DNA of 64,000 bases from Porphyra umbilicalis (lineage: Eukaryota; Rhodophyta; Bangiophyceae; Bangiales; Bangiaceae), in assembly GCA_002049455.2 (NCBI GenBank), contig KV919034.1, forward strand, positions 43,301-107,300, given 5' to 3'. The notes under the pieces are model-generated. The model had not been told where the DNA came from, ran no database searches, and was given only the letters and a program-made list of their open reading frames with translations. Positions 10,601 through 19,901 of the stretch are shown piece after piece. How positions within the stretch are numbered: position 1 is the stretch's first letter; each line of letters starts with the position of its first letter. Made by a program: the position numbers and the translations under genes.

Positions 10601-13061
10601 GGTCCGACCGAGACGGCGAGCGTGCGGACGCAGCTCGACCGCATGGCGTTTGCGCCCGACGCTGTCAAGGAGCTGGCGTTTGTCGGGTGGGACCCGGGCG
10701 TCGCGTCCATCGTCGCTGCCTACTGCCCCGGGCAGTGCCGTTTGCGCTCTCACCGGCACCGCACCTGCACGCGTACCGGGCGTATCGGGCGCTGCGGGTC
10801 GCGGCCGACGCGCTCGCGCGGGCGGCCATGGCCGCGACCGCAGCTGCAGAGTGCCACGTGCGGCGCAGCGGTCGGTTCCTGCCGACCGTCGACACGCTGC
10901 GCGCAACGGTGGCCCGGATTGTTCGTTCGGCCAAGGCCACCGCGGCGAACCTACCCGTCGGCGGCGGTGACGCGGTGTGCGGGACGACCAAAAAGCGCGG
11001 CCGTGGCGCGCTCGGCGCGTCGACCGGGGCGGAGGGATCTCCCCCAAAGCAGAGTCGTACAGCTCTGGTGGGGGGCCCGCCGGCGGCCACGCCGGCGGCA
11101 CAGGCGTCTGTGCCGCCTTTGGAGGACGCACCGACGCAGCCGGCTGCTGGCTGCCCCCCCCCCCCCCCCCCCGACCCGCCCAAGCGGCCGCGGTACACGC
11201 AGCCACAGTATGGCGACGAGTGGCTGACGCCCGCGCAGCGGAAAGAGGTCGCCCGCAAGCGGGGGACGAGCGGCCCCGACGGCCGGCGGCCTCTGCTGAC
11301 GCGCCTGCGCGCGCTCGCACACGCCGCGGTCAACGACGGCGGCGTCCAACCGTGGCGCCTCCCCAACCACGTGTGTGTGTGGATGGGCGAGGCGGCCCTG
11401 TTCAAGGCGTCGACCGACGCGGCCGCCGACGCAGGCGCCAAGGCTGAGGCGGCAGCGAACGCAGAGGCGGCGTGGTACGCCCTGTCGGTCAGGGATCAGC
11501 GACACGCTGCGCGCTTGTGCCACAGCGCGGCGCGCACCGCGAAACGGGCGGCGGCGGCGGCGCGCAACGCAAAGCGCGCGGCGGCTGCGGCCGCCGCCGC
11601 TGCACCCGCTGCGCCACCGCAGCTCGGCGCGCCCGGCACGTCGCTGCCGTCGGCCGACCGCTTGCGCGTGTTGTGTGCCGCACTCAAACGTGCGGCCCCG
11701 CCGGGGCGCCGGCGCGTGTGCGTCCCGCCCACTGGTGCGACGCTTGTCGTCTCCAAAGGCGCGTACCGCGAGGCGACGGGCGCCGGTATGACGAGGCGTG
11801 CCGAGGCGGCAGCGGTGGCGGTGTGGGCGGCGGCACACCCAGGCGTGCCGCGCGAGTCACTGACGGCCGGGTGCTCCCTCAAGGTCCCGACGTGGGGCGC
11901 GTGGGTGGTGGCGGCCACTGCGCGCATCGCCCGCACCTACACAGATGCCTATCAGGCGGCGTACGGGGCGGCCGCGACGTACGGTCAACGCAAGGCGCGG
12001 CTACACGCCCTCATTCAGCGCAACCGGTACGCGGCGGTGCTGGCGCGCCGCTTGACGGGTGGACTCCTGCGGCGCACGGTGGACGGCACCAAGGCGGTGC
12101 TGGCGATTGGGCGGTGCAGGCCCCGCGCCGGCAGCGTCGACCTCGTGCGGCGCATGGCCAAACACGTGCACCTCGTGTACGTGGACGAGCACAATACGAG
12201 CCAGACGTGCGCCGAGTGCGGCCACGGCTTGTGCAACACGTACGTGTCGCCCGACTCGCCGGTCGACCTGACGCCCCTCAAGGCGGCAAGCAGTTACGCA
12301 CATCGCGCGTCGGCGTCGGCGGCCAAGCGCGCCTCACCCCTCCGCGGCGGCCGGCGCGCGCGACGGGGTGTGACGACCGGCAGTCGGTCGGGTCCACGCG
12401 ACGGTGCGGCTGCCCAGCGCGCCAAGGAGCACGCAGAGGCGGTGCGGACAATGGTGCTGCAGGCGATTGCGGCTCACGGCAAGTGGGCGTTTGGGACCGA
12501 CCCGCTGGCGCTGTGGGGGGTCAAGCTGTGTACCAACGTCGCCTGCCCGGCTTCGTACGTCGGGCGAGACACCAACGCGGCGCGCAACATGTCCAAGATT
12601 GCCATCAAGAGCATGCGGGTCGGAGCATCTTCCCCCACATCCGGGGGTACACCGTGTCACGCGCGCCACCCCAGGAAGACCATGTACAGGCGGTGCGGCA
12701 CGCGGCTGCGATCGACGCGGGTACCTACGAGGCCGGCTACGGGTGGACGCGGTGTTCACCCACGTCGTGGGAGCCCTGGCGCCGACCTGTCGTCGCCGAC
12801 GCGCCGGTCGCAGAGGCGGGGACGGCCCCCACGGCCGTGCCAGTGGCGGCGCCAACGGTGCGGGTAGAGGCGCTGGGTGTGGTGGCAGACGGGGCGAACT
12901 ACGCAGCTGCTGCGTCGGCAAGCGGTGACCTGGCGACGAGTAACGTCGGCCAGATGGCTGCTGCCAGCCCCGCGCCAGCCGTGGGGCACAGCCACTCGTC
13001 TTCGAGCCGCCTCGAGCGGGTAATCGTAGACTGTTCACCAGGTTCATCTCGTGGGGTGTGA
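7617..13061 (+). pseudogene. Giant Fanzor-like (eukaryotic TnpB/OrfB family) RNA-guided nuclease, copy A, frameshifted
   Basis: The ATG at 7617 opens an uninterrupted frame to about 10600. Single-base shifts follow at a G10 run (10593-10602; copy C has G11), near 10730 and near 12616. Across them the homologous protein is about 1,815 residues. In order: a disordered Ala/Gly-rich N-terminus; zinc knuckle 1 at about 455-470 (CGGCGATGHYVRTC, CX2CX4HX4C); knuckle 2 at about 500-515 (CGACHARGH...C); a region with SFENHYVTHVTSAVK; SDGVGVHFTIRHP just before RuvC-I; GWDPGVASI (Asp codon at 10691); VVSKGAYREATG; VDEHNTSQTC (Glu codon at 12187); zinc-ribbon cysteines at 12208, 12217, 12529 and 12544; and GRDTNAARNM (RuvC-III Asp codon at 12568). 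Motif order matches Fanzor/TnpB nucleases, which cut DNA guided by an omega-RNA. The canonical RuvC-II Glu is not evident, and the Glu of VDEHNTS is the candidate replacement. The protein is much longer than a typical TnpB. I am confident of the family and uncertain about activity. Confidence 0.85.
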
Positions 13062-13064
13062 ATA

Positions 13065-13096
13065 GGGAGCTTCGCTCCTCACCTCTGCCAGAGGTG
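13065..13096 (+). ncRNA. Paired hairpins at the 3' border of unit A; candidate omega-RNA scaffold end
   Basis: Hairpin 1 is GGGAGC-TTC-GCTCCT (13065-13079) and hairpin 2 is CACCTCT-GCC-AGAGGTG (13080-13096). They abut each other, begin 4 bp after the nuclease stop codon, and are conserved in copy C, where only one loop base differs. Homology between A and C ends 10 bp later (gactactggtc), and unrelated sequence follows. In Fanzor/TnpB systems the guide RNA comes from the 3' end of the gene and reads out into the flank. Assigning that role here is inference. Confidence 0.4.
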
Positions 13097-13106
13097 ACTA
13101 CTGGTC

Positions 13107-15690
13107 TAGGGCTCCGTCGGGGACAAGGAGGTGGCGCTGGCGCCACCGCGATCACAGCGCAGTGTACCTCGTTGCTGGATCCACCGCGAGCCCGGTTCTG
13201 GCTCAAATTGCTCGTTCAGAACTTGCACGACCCCTCGTTAACGCCTCTGTGGAGCGTTTTTCTCGTGCCAACCATGTTTTCACTTGCATACTTTTGCAGT
13301 CGAGCATTTTACACCGACTTTTTGGATGCATCAGAAGCGTCTCTGGAAGCGCCTCCTATGGTGTACAGGGCCATAGTGCGAATGCCCGTATGCAAACGTA
13401 CGCAGATGCTCAACAAGCGCGTGCGAGCTCTCCCGTTCTCTCAACGAGGTGTTTCTGCTCAGAACGCCCGGGGCGTCACTATTGCCGATCCCGCAATTTT
13501 GAGAGATGCGCAGAGCGGAGATAGTTCCAAGAAGGACAACTGCAAAAGAGTGTAAAGGAAAGTGACGAAGACTGGCTCCTCAGTGCATGAAGAGTGCACG
13601 GTAAATAATTTTGCATCCACCCACGGACCTCACGAGATGACTGTCTGCCTTTGACATATCGTGAAGTAGCTGCTCATGAAAAATAGTGCGGGTCCCACCC
13701 TCAGATAAATGACGGAGCGGGGACTCGATCCGTCTTTTTGGACTTTTTCCATGTACTGGGCAGAATCTGTGAGGCCTCTCACGGCGAGACTGCACCACAA
13801 ATGCACGCCATGAGCCATGAATGTCAAATATCTGAGGCGTGTCACTACGCTGGCCAATCACAAGAGAGAGGGACGCATCTGCAGCGCGCCAGTCTGCCTG
13901 GTGTCCCAGAAAACATACCCCAAAGAGCGCCTGGCGAGAGAGACTTACGCTGAAGAAATGGAATTATGTGAGAATCGCAGGACGGCTGTGGCGAATCCGT
14001 GGCGAGGTCAGGCCTTCCCAGCAGATCTTGTGATCCACCCTCGGTTCACCTCGCTTCAAACCCCCTCCTGTCGCGGACACGCAGTGGCGCGACAAGATGC
14101 CCGCCGCCCAGCAGGTGTGCAGAGTAGAAGCTCACTCATGGGGCATCGCAGAGGCTGCCCCAGAACCCACATCTGCCTTGTCATGACGTGGCGGTCCCCT
14201 TGATGTGGTCGGGTGGACTGGCCATCATCCATTCCCATCATTTTCTCCCCAGAAGAGCCACGAAGCAGCCAGCTCATGCATCTCTTGCTGGGGGGACCGT
14301 TTGAGAACGGGGTGTCATCGACCAAGTCAGAGGGTTTTGACTTAGCCGCCATTCGCGATGGATCCGATGACACATCGTGATGTGGCACAAGTCGATTTCT
14401 GCGACTTGGCCGAAAAACGGCTGCTCCGCCGTCGCCAAATGTACAAAAAGTGCTCTGCGCTACTGCCAGACACAGACAGCCACGACAGCGGCTACTCGCC
14501 GTCCAAAAGTGCATTGCCATCCTTTCGCTGCCATTAAGCTTCTTCAGACTTTTTTTTTCATTATTGCTGCAGCTGATTGGCTTCTGATGAGTCTGTGAAG
14601 AATATGCTGGAAGTAACAAATAGAAAACGTCACCAAGGGTCCATTGGCACAGGGGCACCGTTGAGTAGCCCTTCGAACGGATGCAGGTCTTTGCGGAAGG
14701 GAGCGTCAGTACAGCCGGTGCTGGGAGAAGAGCGAGGATAAAACAGCGTCACAGCGGGGAGGGGGAAAGGAGCAGTAGGCCACAGATGCACGAAGGCAGG
14801 AGGTCAGAGCGACGCACATACCAGTAGGATGGACTTGCGAGGCGTGTCGGCGACGGGGGCGAGGGCGGGGAGCAACGACAACGGTGGCGACGGGGCGGCA
14901 GCGACGGGGTGGGGGTGACAATGAGAATTCAGCAAGGGGGGGGGGGGGGGGCGGGGGGGACGAGGACAGCGACCGCGGTGGGGGTGAGGACGACGAGGGC
15001 GACGACGACGGACGGTGGTCGTGGTTTGTGCCCGGGTGGTTTCCGGGACAGGGTCAGCTGGAATCGTTCGCCGCTGTGTTGCGACTCATGATTTCCTCCA
15101 CGGACTGACCGGTCTTGAGTCGCTTGTGCAAGGCTATCGCTCCTTAACGATTTCTTGATCTTGCTCATGTGGATCGAAGAAACTGCGGAAGAAGCCAGAA
15201 CAGTCGATATCAGACGAGGCACTCCAGACTTCTGTGGCGACTCTCCTGGAAACTGATCAGAAACATCTTCTCCGACAAGCTGATCTACAGTTCTCGCCTT
15301 TCTCAAAATTGCGGGATCGGCAATAGGGCGTCATTTGGGCGTCGTGCGCCCCTGACGCCCCAACTCAAAAGGGCGTCAGCAAGGCGTCGCGAAGAGAAAG
15401 TGTTCAGGGGGGTCTACATGATTCAGCAGGTGGCGGCTGTGCACCTTGGTTGGGGACAGGCACCCAGTCTTGATTCAAACATTTCATACGAGAGCACAGT
15501 ATGGGTGCCACTTGACCAATAATGCGAGTACCGAGGGTGCTACTTGGGGCGTCGTGAGGGCGTTTTGGCTGCCTAATGGGGCGTCAGTAAGGCGTCTTAT
15601 CCGTCGCGCGCCCCTGACGCCCCCGAAAAAGGGGCGTCGTGTGCAACCCTACTGGCGAGGAGGTGGCGCCACCGCGATCGCAGGGTGTCG
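13107..15690. other. Lower-GC segment with an unrecognised ORF remnant and no clear gene
   Basis: A frame ending at 13555 reads ...WSVFLVPTMFSLAYFCSR...FLDASEASLEAPP. The same words recur at about 42185-42270 downstream of unit C, so this is a dispersed or duplicated sequence of unknown nature. From about 13560 to 15300 composition is closer to 50-55% GC. The longest open frame there (minus strand, 14056-14658) starts with GTG and resembles nothing I know. I call no gene in this interval. Confidence 0.5.
15325..15650. repeat. Palindromic GGGCGTC/GACGCCC clusters
   Basis: Two related blocks (about 15325-15385 and about 15545-15640) each contain several GGGGCGTC or GGGCGTCA words facing TGACGCCCC, with a shared gcgccccTGACGCCCC core. 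They resemble ends of a small inverted-repeat element or a tandemly arranged stem-loop. The 155 bp between them has no feature. Confidence 0.5.
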
Positions 15691-17545
15691 GGCGGGGTCG
15701 CCTGCGCGAGCAGCTGCCCGACAGCGCCGCCGGTGCCGCGCGTCGGCGCGCCGCCCCTCCCACCACCCCCGCCGCCCCGCGCCCCCGCGCCCCCGCGCCC
15801 CCCACCGCCCCCCCCGCCGTCGACTGTGCCCGCGTCCCCGCCGCCGCCCGTCGACGCGCGGCGGCCGCCGCGCCGCCGCCGCCGCCGCCGCCGCCGTCGC
15901 CGCCGCCGCCGCCGCGACGCGGCACGCTGCCGCCCGCGGCTGCAGCGGCGGTCACCCCCCCCCCCCCCTCCCCCCCCTTTTCGGATGGCGGGGCGATCCC
16001 CCCCAGCGGGGTGCGATCCCCCCCCCCCCCCCCCCCCCCCAGCGCGCACCCCCCCCCCCCGCACCCCCCCCCATGCCGCCCCACTCCCCCACCGACGCCC
16101 TCCTCTCCCCCGTCTCGCGCATCATGACCGACGTGACCGCCGTGCGGCGGTCCCTCTTTTCCCTCGGTGACGGGCGGGGGGGGCGCCCGCCGCCGCCGCC
16201 GCCGCCGCCGCCGCCAGGGGGGGGGGCGTCCCGCCGCGGGCGCCGCCGCCGGGCGCCGCCGCCGCCGCCGCCGCGGCGGCCGAGACGGCGGCGGCTGCGC
16301 CACTGGGGGCGGGGACACCCGCGCGCCCGAGCCCGCTGGGGGGAGAGGCGTCACCGCGCCACGCGCGGCGGCGGCGGGCGCGCGGGAGGGGGCAGGGGGG
16401 GGGGGGGGTGCCGCCGATAACGGCGCCGCGCGGTAAACCACGCCGCCGTCCCCTGCGGCGCGTGGTCGCGCGGCGGCGCGTACCGGCGCGGCCGGGTGGA
16501 CCCACAGCCAGACGCGGGCCGGCGCCGCGGCGGCGGCGGCGGCGGCGGTGGCGACGGCGGCGGCGGGCCGCCGCGCGGCGGCGCCCCGCCGGCCGCGCGG
16601 CGGCGCCCCGCCGGCCGCGCGGCGGCGCGCCCGCTACCGGGCGCGGGCGGGGCAGCCCGGGCGGGTGGGGTACCCCACCCCGCCCCGTGACCGCGCGCGG
16701 CCGCCGGTGGGCGGGCGGGGGTACCCCCACCCCCCGGTGCGGCAACGTGCGGCGTGCGGCGCGCGTCGCCGCCGCCGTCGCCGCCCGCCCGCCGCGGCGG
16801 CAGCGTGCGGGCGCGCGGCGGGCGGGGGCGGGGCGGAAAAAAAAAAAAAACCAACCGGCGCGTGCGCGGGTCGCCGCGGTGGCGGCCGCCGGTCGCGCCG
16901 CGCGCACGTGCAAGAAAAAAAAAAAAAAAAAACTTAAAGATAAACACGACGCCGCCGCGGCCGCGCCGTCCTCGCGACGGCTGCAGAGGTGGGGCGTCTG
17001 TGGCCACGGCGCCGCCCCCGGTGGGAACGGCGCGTGCGTCGTCTGTCCATCGGCCCCCCCACCCCCCGCGTCGCACCACCAAAAAAAAGAAACCCACCGC
17101 ACACCCGCCCCCAGCCCCCCCCCCCTCCGCCATGGACGCGGGGCCGGCCGGCCGACGCGCGGGGCCGCTCAGCCCCCCCCCCCCCCCCCCCACGCCGCCG
17201 CCGCCGCCGCCGCCACCCGCAGCGCCTCCACCGCCTCGGCGGCGGTCGTCACCGACGCCTCCACCCGCGCCGTCGCGTCGCGCTCCGCGTCTGCCGCCGA
17301 CGCGACGCACGCGGCGGCCACGAGGCACCGCACGTCGCGGAGGGTGCCGCCCGCCGCGCGAGCGCGGCGGCGACGGCGGGTCGGTGGCCCACGCCCCCGA
17401 CGCCGCCACGAGGTCCCATCGTCAACCGACGAGCGGGCGGCGAGCACCGACACGGCCGCGGCGGTGGTGGCGTGGAGGAGGTCGGGGCGGCGGGGGCTCC
17501 CCGACGGGCGCCGCGAGTGTGGCGGCCACCGACGACAGGTGGCGG
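15690..17545. repeat. Extreme low-complexity GC tract
   Basis: About 1.85 kb is dominated by GCC/CCG/GGC triplet runs and C or G homopolymers of up to about 20, with two A14-A18 tracts near 16840 and 16915. All six frames stay open because stop codons are depleted. Products are polyproline, polyarginine, polyglycine or polyalanine, so ORF length is no evidence here. A short stretch near 16070 (PTDALLSPVSRIMTDVTAV) and a minus-strand Ala-rich helix-like segment near 17200-17400 look marginally protein-like, but I do not call them. Confidence 0.75.
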
Positions 17546-17546
17546 N
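17546..17546. other. Single ambiguous base (N)
   Basis: An isolated N sits exactly at the border between the extreme GC tract on its left and ordinary sequence on its right. It may mark a collapsed assembly join. Confidence 0.9.
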
Positions 17547-17671
17547 TTGCAGCTGCCTGTCGGTGCGTGGGGACATTGAGTTTGCCATCCTACGGTCTGG
17601 CCTCCTCCACGCCCATCACGTGCAGACGTACGTGAGGGACAGTGACCACCCACCCGGGTCGCGACACATAG

Positions 17672-18052
17672 GTGCAGACGGGTGTGTCGGCGTACCGGGC
17701 ACGTTTTGCTTCCCTCTTCAGTGGCCTGTTTGTTCGTGGGCACGCGGTGCTGCCACACGCAGCAAGCGCACTGATGATGGGCGATGTGGGTACCACCGTG
17801 TCTTTCGCTTTGTGGACCCTGCTGTGCGGCCCCATGGATGGGCAGCCCCCTCTGACCGACAACGTTCGAGCGGCCGAACACTTCCATGAGGCGATTTCGA
17901 CCAACGGCGGCGACGACGATCAGCACCGGCTCCAAGCCCGCCTCGACCTGTTTCTCACCCTTCTTTTTGCGCAGATGTCATGCGCCCACGTGCGTGTGAA
18001 TGCGGCGACGTTCCGTTCGAAACGCAAAGCCGATGGTGGTGGGGGTGCGTAG
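17672..18052 (+). CDS. Hypothetical ORF fragment, possible 3' exon
   Basis: The frame of about 126 codons opens right after a stop, starts with GTG, and ends at TAG. The peptide (LFVRGHAVLPHAASALMMGD ... then FRSKRKADGGGGA) has ordinary composition with a basic tail, unlike the surrounding low-complexity translations. No family is recognised. It lies left of a TIR end at about 18255-18293, so it may be the 3' end of a decayed transposon gene whose 5' part was lost at the composition break at 17546. Confidence 0.3.
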   Translation: MQTGVSAYRARFASLFSGLFVRGHAVLPHAASALMMGDVGTTVSFALWTLLCGPMDGQPPLTDNVRAAEHFHEAISTNGGDDDQHRLQARLDLFLTLLFAQMSCAHVRVNAATFRSKRKADGGGGA

Positions 18053-18254
18053 TGCTGGCTCCCGTTACTGTCATGTTTTCGCGCCTGTCGTTTACTTTTT
18101 TTTTTCCCGCTGCGTGTGGTGTATGCCTTTGCTTTCTCCACGTTTTGTTTTCTTTTGCCATCATTCCCTTGTCATTTGCGCAGAAGTCTCCTCTGTGTGG
18201 CCCTTCAGTCCATGTATTTGTCACCAAGCAACGCCGCTGGAACGCTCTCGTTTT

Positions 18255-18293
18255 ATCCGGTGAGAACAGCATCACAGTCATCTGGCAAAACAA
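18255..18293 (-). mobile_element. Isolated inverted TIR end
   Basis: Reverse-complemented, this reads tgccagatgactgtgatgct, then ttctcaccggat. It continues leftward into the gttccagcggcgttgcttgg subterminal block also found beside the end at 1882. A matching left end was not found between 3448 and here, so it is either a solo end or the remnant of a large element. Confidence 0.6.
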
Positions 18294-18424
18294 GTAGATC
18301 GAATTACATTTGGTGTTCCCCACGTTCTGCCGTGCGCGTCGACCCGGTGTGGGGCACTGCGACAGTGTGGGCAGTGGGTGAGGCCTCCAGGACAGGGTCG
18401 CCACCTGCCTTGTGGAGCCCAATG

Positions 18425-18431
18425 CATAAAA
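18425..18431 (+). promoter_or_regulatory. TATA-like box of the ULP1 gene
   Basis: CATAAAAG occurs about 85 bp upstream of the ATG at 18511, the distance expected for a TATA box with a short 5' UTR. The other TATA-bearing genes in this window have similar layouts. Confidence 0.5.
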
Positions 18432-18510
18432 GGGGGAGCCCGCGACAATCCAGAGCCCATGCGGGTCCATCCTTGTCCTGCTTGTCGACACCCCCCCGCC
18501 ACCCTCGACA

Positions 18511-19562
18511 ATGGCGACGTCCCCGACACGCCCGCCGATCACGGTCGAGACGTTGGTGCGCGGCTCCCGCCGTGCTGCCGCCGCTGAGGGTCCACCCGAC
18601 CCCCTCGTGGCCGACGCGCCCCGGCCTGGTGTGACCATCGTCCTACCGATCCGTGAATACGCCTCTACGCGTGAATACGTCTTTACCACGCGGGAGCGCG
18701 ACGCGCTGCACAATGGGACCATGCTACGCGATGAGACGGTCGACAAGATTGGTCAGCTGCTCATGTCGCTCCACTGCTCTGAGCGTGAAGCTGGCGTCAC
18801 GTGGCTGATGCCGTCTGCCACGGTCGGAATGATTCTGGGTGGCTACTCTGCCGACCGCTCTGGTGTTGGCGGCGGGGTGCGCCCCGCGACTGACGCGCGG
18901 TGGGCGTCTGATCCGTCAGAGGCCTTCCACTCCTCGATTTGGCGCAACACTGCGAGCACGTCGCCATTCAAGATGGAGACGGTCTTCCTCCCAATCGTCA
19001 CGGGGCAGCATTGGATCCTGGCCGTCCTTTGTGGTTTGCCAGGTCTGCTAAAGGACTTGCACCTGGAGGCCGCCAAAACCGAGGTCGTGACCGGCCGCCG
19101 ACGGCTCGATGCGGCCGCCGTCAAGCGGGGGAGGCTCCACCGATGCCAACTCTTGATGTTTGACTCGGCAGTCGGTTTCTGTAACCACGAGCACGTGGCC
19201 GCGTCTGTGCGCGCGTGGCTGTTGGAGGAGTTCGTTGGCGGCACACGGAGGTGCCACCCAATCGGCCCTTGTTGGCCCGCTTCCTGGGTGGCGTCGTCCT
19301 TTGGACACTCGTGCACACCGGCCCGCAGGCCACGGGCAGCTTGACTTGTGGGGCCTTTGTCTTGGAAGCGCTGCACACGTGGCTTGTTACGAGCGCAGGC
19401 AAACGTGCTGCATTGTTGGGAAAGGTGTGGCACTCGCACAAAGGTGACGGTCGAGATTGGGTGCTCGGCGAGGATGCCGGTCCACGGTTTTTGAAGTGGA
19501 TGACAACGTTTCTAGACGCGTCCACGTCTCTTCCCGTCGATGGCAGTGTGGTTGTGGTGTAG
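18511..19562 (+). pseudogene. ULP1-like (C48 family) cysteine protease with one frameshift
   Basis: The ATG at 18511 (gacaatggcg context) opens a frame to 19344. At about 19245-19260 the homology steps into the frame that ends at 19562. The His-Trp motif is TGQHWIL (His about codon 167). The Asp is in LLMFDSAVG (about codon 218). After the shift, TGPQATGSLTCGAFVLEAL supplies the oxyanion Gln and nucleophile Cys (codon 19347-19349). Catalytic order His-Asp-Gln-Cys and spacing match ULP1/SENP proteases, which process SUMO or related modifiers; many eukaryotic DNA transposons carry ULP1 domains. The total is about 350 residues. A small intron instead of a frameshift cannot be excluded. A 17-T tract follows the stop codon. 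Confidence 0.75.
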
Positions 19563-19901
19563 TGTTTTTTTTTTTTTTTTTTTCCCACCCCCATTCTGGG
19601 GACGTCCCCCATTTGGGCCTTGACCGCGCCAGCGGATCACCGCGGTGAATGATCAGGCGTGTGTGGGCTACCGTTGGTTGACCGTCGTGCCCCGTCCAAT
19701 CCACCCCATTTGCTGCCTGTTGGGGCTGGCAGGGCCGCTGTGCAGGATCTGCGCCGGATGTGGTCAAGACGGGTGGCAGCCGTCGGCTGCGAATCACTGG
19801 CCGTGCGTCGGTGGTCCCGTGTCGTGCTCCACCCCCCACGCGACCCGGCTCTCGCGGACACCACCCCCGAGACGGCGTGACGCCGCGCCGACGCCCCCCA
19901 G

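Larger units (their letters stand above)
2505..13106 (+). repeat. Long repeat unit A (acidic gene to Fanzor 3' hairpins)
   Basis: Homology to units B and C begins at about 2505. It runs through the acidic tail, an AT-poor spacer, the TATA box and the entire Fanzor-like gene, and stops right after two hairpins at 13065-13096. Compared with B and C, unit A has extra segments at about 3560-3700 and about 3918-4405. It lacks the 141-bp MITE that B and C carry. Base-level identity with C is high throughout, so the duplication is fairly recent. Confidence 0.85.

Noticed and set aside
14056-14658. 200-codon minus ORF with ordinary composition
   Set aside because: GTG start, no recognisable domain and no conserved copy in the window. 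Mentioned only as part of the unassigned interval.
15446-16420. 324-codon Arg/Pro-rich plus ORF and its minus-strand counterpart
   Set aside because: They lie in triplet and homopolymer tracts where all frames are open, so length carries no information.
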